DNA of 9,973 bases from an uncultured Clostridia bacterium (lineage in GTDB: Bacteria > Bacillota > Clostridia > Christensenellales > Borkfalkiaceae), in NCBI GenBank assembly GCA_934230055.1, contig CAKQEE010000031.1, positions 1-9,973 on the forward strand, given 5' to 3'. Below, piece after piece: positions 6,269-9,973 of this stretch (its first letter is position 1; every line of letters starts with the position of its first letter). Under the pieces are notes generated by a model that was not told the origin of the DNA, did not search any database, and saw only the letters and a list, made by a program, of their open reading frames with translations. Both the position numbers and the translations under genes were made by a program.

Positions 6269-6301
6269 AATTTTGGATAAATGATGTTTACGGAGTGCGT
6301 T

Positions 6302-7606
6302 ATGAACGAAAGAGAAACTCTTAATACCGGCGAAAACGGAAGACTTGCGATCGGCGGCGCGGACGTTAAGGAGCTTGCCGAAAAATACGGCACGCCTTTG
6401 TACGTTATGGATAAAAAGCATATTGTAGATATGTGCGACGTTTTTGCTAAAACTCTTAAAAGAGAATACGGCGAAGGGTTGATTTCCTATGCGTCCAAGG
6501 CTTTTTGTTGCAAGGAAATGTATAGAATCATAAACGAGCGTGGGTTAGGAGCAGACGTCGTTTCGGGCGGAGAGCTTTATACCGCGATAAAAAGCGGGTT
6601 TCCCGCAGAAAAATTAACCTTTCACGGGAACAATAAATCTTTTGAAGAGCTTTACGAAGCAGTCGCCTGCGGCGTTGGCGAGGTGGTTATAGATTCGCTT
6701 AAAGAAATAGAGGATTTGAACGATATTTGCTTAAAATTAGGTAAAAAACAAAGCGTTCTTATCAGAGTGAACCCCGGAATAGAAGCGCACACTCACCACT
6801 ATATTCAAACCGCCAAGCCCGATTCCAAGTTCGGTTTTTCCATAGCGGACGGTAGTGCGGAAGCTGCCGTAATGCTTGCGGCAAAAGAGGAAATGCTTAA
6901 TCTTAAAGGGCTTCATTGTCATATCGGTTCACAGATTTTCGAGAAGAAATCGTTTGTTCTTGCAGTAGACAAAATGACCGATTTTTATCGTTACCTCAAA
7001 GATGAACTCGGGATAGAGTTTTCCGTTCTTAATCTCGGTGGCGGGTTCGGAATTTATTATGCGGAAGGAGATTTAAAACTGTCTGTTTCGGACTATGCGG
7101 AATACGTTAAAGCCATTTGCGAAGAGCTTAAAAAGTGTGTGGCGGAAAAGGGCTTGAAAAAACCGTTTTTAATGCTCGAGCCGGGGCGTTCTATCGTCGG
7201 CGAGGCGGGGATAACGCTTTATACCGTGGGGAGAATAAAGGAAATAAAGGGGATAAAGAATTACCTTGCCGTGAACGGCGGAATGTTTGATAATCCGAGA
7301 TTTGCGTTATATCAGGCGCGCTATACCGTTGCCGCCGCGGAAAGAATGAACGACGTTGCGGTAAAAAAGTATTCGATTGCGGGAAAATGTTGCGAAAGCG
7401 GCGATATTATAGCGGAGGATTGTATGCTTCCCGAAATGCGGGAAGGGGAACTTCTTGCCGTGTTTTCCACGGGTGCTTATAACTATTCTATGTCCAGCAA
7501 TTACAACAGAAATCTTATTCCGCCGGTAGTTGTGGCGGAAAACGGCAAGTCTTATTACGCTGTGAAGCCGCAAACTTACGAAGACCTTTTACGAAACGAC
7601 GTTTAA
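6302..7606 (+). CDS. lysA: Diaminopimelate decarboxylase
   Basis: LysA is the PLP-dependent cytosolic enzyme that decarboxylates meso-diaminopimelate to L-lysine, the last step of the DAP pathway. The 434-residue protein is a fold-type III decarboxylase. It has the PLP-lysine Lys66 in YASKAF, HIGSQ (207-211), the phosphate-binding GGGFG (246-250), EPGR (293-296), the partner-subunit CESGD (364-368) and Tyr393 in GAYNYSMSS. ATG 6302 is chosen because GGAG (6292-6295) lies six bases upstream; an in-frame ATG at 6281 would add seven residues but has no comparable ribosome binding site. It has its own promoter and a strong terminator downstream, so it looks monocistronic. lysA downstream of dacF echoes Bacillus subtilis, where spoIIA and spoVA lie between them. 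All key residues are present. Confidence 0.97.
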   Translation: MNERETLNTGENGRLAIGGADVKELAEKYGTPLYVMDKKHIVDMCDVFAKTLKREYGEGLISYASKAFCCKEMYRIINERGLGADVVSGGELYTAIKSGFPAEKLTFHGNNKSFEELYEAVACGVGEVVIDSLKEIEDLNDICLKLGKKQSVLIRVNPGIEAHTHHYIQTAKPDSKFGFSIADGSAEAAVMLAAKEEMLNLKGLHCHIGSQIFEKKSFVLAVDKMTDFYRYLKDELGIEFSVLNLGGGFGIYYAEGDLKLSVSDYAEYVKAICEELKKCVAEKGLKKPFLMLEPGRSIVGEAGITLYTVGRIKEIKGIKNYLAVNGGMFDNPRFALYQARYTVAAAERMNDVAVKKYSIAGKCCESGDIIAEDCMLPEMREGELLAVFSTGAYNYSMSSNYNRNLIPPVVVAENGKSYYAVKPQTYEDLLRNDV

Positions 7607-7676
7607 TAAAGGGGTGACTTGTTCGTTATTCGTTCGTTTTTTCGGATAATAAGAATTCGGTAAGAAAATAGACTGC

Positions 7677-7702
7677 AAAACGCTCGCTTGCGGGCGTTTT
7701 TT
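7677..7702 (+). terminator. Intrinsic terminator after lysA
   Basis: AAAACGCTCG and CGGGCGTTTT form a stem of about ten base pairs with one G-T wobble and a CTTG loop. The 3' arm runs into six T residues (7697-7702) and then CTT. It is a strong rho-independent terminator, about 70 bases after the lysA stop. Confidence 0.9.
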
Positions 7703-7703
7703 C

Positions 7704-7732
7704 TTGCTTTCCGGCTTAATTTATAGTATAAT
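7704..7732 (+). promoter_or_regulatory. Sigma-A-type promoter for the M50-scpA-scpB operon
   Basis: A perfect TATAAT (7727-7732) is preceded by TTGCTT (7704-7709) at a 17-base spacing. The -35 is weak, with three of six bases matching TTGACA. It begins directly after the lysA terminator and would give a leader of about 55 bases. Confidence 0.7.
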
Positions 7733-7780
7733 AAAACGGTATCGTGTATTTAGATATAATCGATGCGTAAAACCTGAAAA

Positions 7781-7786
7781 AAGGAG
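7781..7786 (+). promoter_or_regulatory. Ribosome binding site that decides the M50 protease start
   Basis: AAGGAG is seven bases before GTG 7794. The reading frame extends upstream to TTG 7704, but that codon overlaps the -35 hexamer and would lie outside the mRNA. GTG 7794 is therefore the start. Confidence 0.8.
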
Positions 7787-7793
7787 ACTTGCC

Positions 7794-8471
7794 GTGGTAG
7801 AAAAAATAATTTGCGAATACATACCTATTTTTCTCGCATTACTGATAGTTCTTCCTTTTCACGAATTCGCGCACGCTTTTGCCGCCGTTAAATGCGGAGA
7901 CTTAACGCCTAAATTAAGCGGCAGATACACCCTTAATCCTATGGCGCATTTTGACGCTTTGGGGCTTTTGTTTTTCGTTCTGGCGCACTTCGGTTGGGCG
8001 AAACCCGTTCCCGTAAATCCCGATAATTTCCGTCATTATAAAAGAGGGTGTTTTTGGGTGGCTTCCGCAGGCGTTATAATGAACTATATTCTCGCGTTTG
8101 TGTTTATACCTTTGTGGCTTTTGTCATTCTATATTCCGGAATTCGGGTATTTTACCGTAGTTTTAAGGAATTTTTTATATTACGTCGTGATATTATCGTT
8201 ATCGTTTTTCGTGTTTAATCTGATTCCCGTTTATCCTTTGGACGGTTTTCGTTTATACGACGTTTTTTCCAAGAAACGCGGCGGGTTATACAGGTTTTTG
8301 CGGTTTCAGGGGATATACGTTTTATATGCGCTTATGCTTCTTAGCGTAATTTCCGATTATACGGGTATTTGGCAGTTGGATATTTTAGGAATCGCAATGA
8401 ATTTCCTCGTGAAATATTTAGGTTTTCCTCTTTGGAAGTTCTGGTCGTGGATTTGGGGGTTATTCGTCTGA
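7794..8471 (+). CDS. Site-2-protease-type membrane metalloprotease (peptidase M50, YwhC-like)
   Basis: This 225-residue polytopic membrane protein has the zinc-binding HExxH as HEFAH (23-27) inside its first membrane segment, then GRYTLNPMAHFDALG (from 43), AKPVPVNP (69-76), and the third-ligand motif N-x-x-P-x-x-PLDG (142-151, Asp150). These define the compact M50 subgroup without a PDZ domain, related to B. subtilis YwhC. Members are predicted intramembrane proteases, but for this subgroup the substrates are largely unknown. Hydrophobic segments cover roughly 8-32, 55-70, 88-110, 122-145 and 170-195, with a Trp-rich C-terminus. GTG 7794 is set by AAGGAG at 7781-7786. The stop overlaps the scpA start in TGATG, so it is cotranscribed and probably coupled with scpA. 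An M50 gene next to scpAB recurs in Bacillota, but no functional link is shown by the sequence. Confidence 0.9.
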   Translation: MVEKIICEYIPIFLALLIVLPFHEFAHAFAAVKCGDLTPKLSGRYTLNPMAHFDALGLLFFVLAHFGWAKPVPVNPDNFRHYKRGCFWVASAGVIMNYILAFVFIPLWLLSFYIPEFGYFTVVLRNFLYYVVILSLSFFVFNLIPVYPLDGFRLYDVFSKKRGGLYRFLRFQGIYVLYALMLLSVISDYTGIWQLDILGIAMNFLVKYLGFPLWKFWSWIWGLFV

Positions 8472-9256
8472 TGGCGGAATTTGAATCTGTTGTAGATTAT
8501 TCTACGAAGCTTAAAATAGGAATAGAAGAATTCGACGGTCCGTTGGATTTGTTGCTGCACCTTATTAAAGAAGCGAAGATAGAGATTAAGGATATTTTCG
8601 TTTCGGAAGTGACGGAGCAGTTTTTGCAGTATATGAACGGCGTTTCCGTTCTCGACGTGGACAAGGCAAGCGAGTACCTTAATATGGCGGCAACTTTGCT
8701 TGAAATCAAGTCGAAGTCGATTTTGCCGAAAATCGAAGAGTATATAGACGATATAGAGGACCCCGAACAAGCCCTTATAAGACAGCTTGAAGAGTATAAG
8801 CTTTTTAAAGAGGCGAGCGAAAAGCTTAAAGGGTGCGAAAACGTTTCGCGCTTTTATAAAGAACCCGATAAATCGGTCGGGGACGTTAAAATAGTTTACA
8901 ACGATTTTAATTTGGAAGGACTGATTTCCGCTTTTTCCAAACTTCTGATGAAGGTGGACGATAAAAGGTGGCAGGAGCAGAATGCGCTGCAAAAAATCCC
9001 GAAAGAGGTTTTTACCGTAAAAGAAAAGGTGGAAACGATAAGGGAAGTGCTTCTCGAAAGAAAATCGGTCAGTTTTTTCGAGCTGTTCGGGCATTATTAC
9101 ACGCGCAGCGAACTTATAACCACCTTTCAGGCGATGTTAGAACTTTTAAAGTTGCAATATATAACCGTCGAACAAAACGGAGTTTTCGACGATATTACGT
9201 TAAATTTAAGGGATGATAGAAATGAAGAACTCGGAGAGATTGACGAATATAATTGA
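8471..9256 (+). CDS. scpA: Segregation and condensation protein A
   Basis: ScpA is the kleisin of the bacterial SMC-ScpAB condensin complex. It bridges the SMC heads and binds a ScpB dimer, so it is needed for chromosome compaction and segregation. The 261-residue protein has the N-terminal kleisin domain with the hallmark FDGPLDLLLHLI (21-32), a helical acidic middle, and a C-terminal winged helix (about 184-245, beginning KEKVETIREVLLERKSVSFF) for the SMC cap. ATG 8471 shares its A with the M50 stop in TGATG; GGGGG (8455-8459) is 11 bases upstream, so coupling probably contributes. The frame stays open upstream to 8369, but those residues are antisense to nothing known and lie within the M50 gene, so they are rejected. 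The last 35 bases overlap scpB. Length and motifs are normal. Confidence 0.96.
   Translation: MAEFESVVDYSTKLKIGIEEFDGPLDLLLHLIKEAKIEIKDIFVSEVTEQFLQYMNGVSVLDVDKASEYLNMAATLLEIKSKSILPKIEEYIDDIEDPEQALIRQLEEYKLFKEASEKLKGCENVSRFYKEPDKSVGDVKIVYNDFNLEGLISAFSKLLMKVDDKRWQEQNALQKIPKEVFTVKEKVETIREVLLERKSVSFFELFGHYYTRSELITTFQAMLELLKLQYITVEQNGVFDDITLNLRDDRNEELGEIDEYN
9208..9213 (+). promoter_or_regulatory. scpB ribosome binding site inside scpA
   Basis: AAGGGA lies eight bases before ATG 9222. An alternative in-frame ATG at 9213 would add three residues but overlaps this site, so ATG 9222 is preferred. Confidence 0.65.
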
Positions 9257-9973
9257 ATCCATATTATTTGTTTCGGGTGCGCCCGTTTCCGTTGCAGATA
9301 TTGCGGAAAAGCTTGAAATCACCGAAAAAGAGGTTTTAAATTCTGTAAAAAAACTGCAAAACGACAAATACGGCGAGGGCAGCGGAATTCAAATTTTGAT
9401 TTTTAACAAAAAACTGCAATTTTCTTCTAATCCGAACTATGCGGACGAAGTATCTTCCGTACTTAACCCCATTAAGGAAAAAGAGCTTTCTAAAAGTATG
9501 CTCGAAGTTGCGGCGATAATAGCATATAAGCAGCCCGTTACGAGAATAGACTTGGAGGAAATCCGCGGAAACAGCGAATACGCCGTGCAGAAGCTTTTGG
9601 AACTCGGAATGATAGAACCCGTCGGTAGAAAGGACGCGGTCGGCAGACCCGTTATGTTCGGGACGACGGATAACTTTTTGAAGCGTTTTCAAATTTCTTC
9701 GTTAGACGAATTACCCGATTATAACGAGCTTATAGAGAAGATTCAGCTTATTCACGGCACAGCGGAACCGACGGGCGATTATCTTTACAGAAAAGACGTT
9801 TACGTGGACGAAAACGAAGCTTCCGAAGCACAGACCGCGGGCGAGGCGGCTGCCGCGGGAGACGCCGAAAACGGCGTTGAAAATGCCGTTGCGGCGACTA
9901 CGGATAACAAGGTAAAAAAAGATGTTTCGGCAAACAATTCCGAAGCCGACGATTTTGAGCTTCCCGATATAGA
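9222..9973 (+). CDS. scpB: Segregation and condensation protein B, 3'-truncated, with long acidic tail
   Basis: ScpB forms a dimer of paired winged-helix domains that binds ScpA in the SMC condensin. The frame has no stop before the window ends, giving at least 250 codons. The first winged helix starts RLTNIIESILFVSGAPVSVADI. The second contains the family signature MLEVAAIIAYKQPVTR (93-108), EEIRG (112-116) and GMIEPVGRKDAVGRPVMFG (from 129), then LDELPDY. The folded core ends near residue 180, which matches ScpB proteins of about 180-200 residues. After it comes at least 70 residues of Ala/Glu/Asp/Asn-rich sequence (AEAQ-like, GEAAAAGDAENG, ADDFELPDI), unlikely to be folded. The start ATG 9222 is set by AAGGGA at 9208-9213, giving a 35-base overlap with scpA, so expression is coupled. 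The core assignment is secure. Confidence 0.95.
   Translation, partial: MKNSERLTNIIESILFVSGAPVSVADIAEKLEITEKEVLNSVKKLQNDKYGEGSGIQILIFNKKLQFSSNPNYADEVSSVLNPIKEKELSKSMLEVAAIIAYKQPVTRIDLEEIRGNSEYAVQKLLELGMIEPVGRKDAVGRPVMFGTTDNFLKRFQISSLDELPDYNELIEKIQLIHGTAEPTGDYLYRKDVYVDENEASEAQTAGEAAAAGDAENGVENAVAATTDNKVKKDVSANNSEADDFELPDI

Noticed and set aside
6054..6301. Lysine riboswitch upstream of lysA
   Set aside because: The predicted leader after the promoter is about 25 bases, and the upstream gap shows no multi-helix L-box layout or terminator.
7619..7663. Tiny TTG-started frame after lysA preceded by AAAGGGG
   Set aside because: Only about 14 codons with Phe/Ile/Arg content (MFVIRSFFRIIRIR) and no sign of selection. 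The purine run alone is insufficient.
681..7682. Near-identical 15-base phrase ATAGACTGYAAAACG at 681-695 and 7668-7682
   Set aside because: A 14 of 15 match between two sites is expected by chance in about 10 kb, and the flanks are unrelated.
8357..9094. 245-codon open frame on the minus strand opposite scpA
   Set aside because: It is antisense to a gene with strong family motifs, its translation is rich in Phe/Arg/Leu runs as expected of a shadow frame, and it has no recognisable domain.
1..9973. Mobile elements, CRISPR arrays, tRNA or rRNA genes, defence systems
   Set aside because: No transposase, integrase, regularly spaced repeats, tRNA cloverleaf or rRNA sequence was seen. All long plus-strand frames belong to known housekeeping or sporulation families.

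Overview
The window carries ten genes, all on the + strand, packed with short gaps or overlaps. The set (TlyA, NAD kinase, ArgR, RecN, SpoIVB, a DacF-type D-Ala-D-Ala carboxypeptidase, LysA, an M50 site-2-type protease, ScpA, ScpB) points to a low-to-mid GC member of the Bacillota, most likely an uncultured Clostridia-like anaerobe. SpoIVB implies an endospore former or a recent descendant of one. I cannot name the genus from sequence alone.

Region 1 (1-3746) is a housekeeping operon. It starts with a 5'-truncated tlyA, then nadK, argR and recN. nadK/argR share an ATGA overlap and argR/recN share a TAATG junction, so translation is probably coupled. A clear intrinsic terminator follows recN.

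Region 2 (3747-4781) is spoIVB, the sporulation signalling serine protease. It is preceded by an excellent match to a sigma-G-type promoter. That promoter lies over the only canonical in-frame start codon (TTG 3762), and the signal peptide appears to begin at an ATT codon just after a Shine-Dalgarno sequence.

Region 3 (4782-7705) holds two separately promoted genes, a dacF-like carboxypeptidase and lysA. Both promoters have a TTGACA -35 embedded in a GACA-N5/6-TGTC inverted repeat. The gap between them contains about 120 bases of different base composition that look like a decayed interspersed repeat. A strong terminator follows lysA.

Region 4 (7704-9973) is an M50 protease-scpA-scpB operon with its own promoter and overlapping reading frames. 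scpB runs off the window and carries a long acidic, Ala-rich C-terminal tail.

The layout resembles two blocks of the Bacillus subtilis chromosome brought together: ahrC-recN-spoIVB-spo0A, and dacF-spoIIA-spoVA-lysA-...-scpA-scpB. Here spo0A, spoIIA and spoVA are absent from their usual slots. I did not find a convincing unknown system. The most rewarding points are the spoIVB start and promoter, the shared operator-like palindromes, and the altered gene order.
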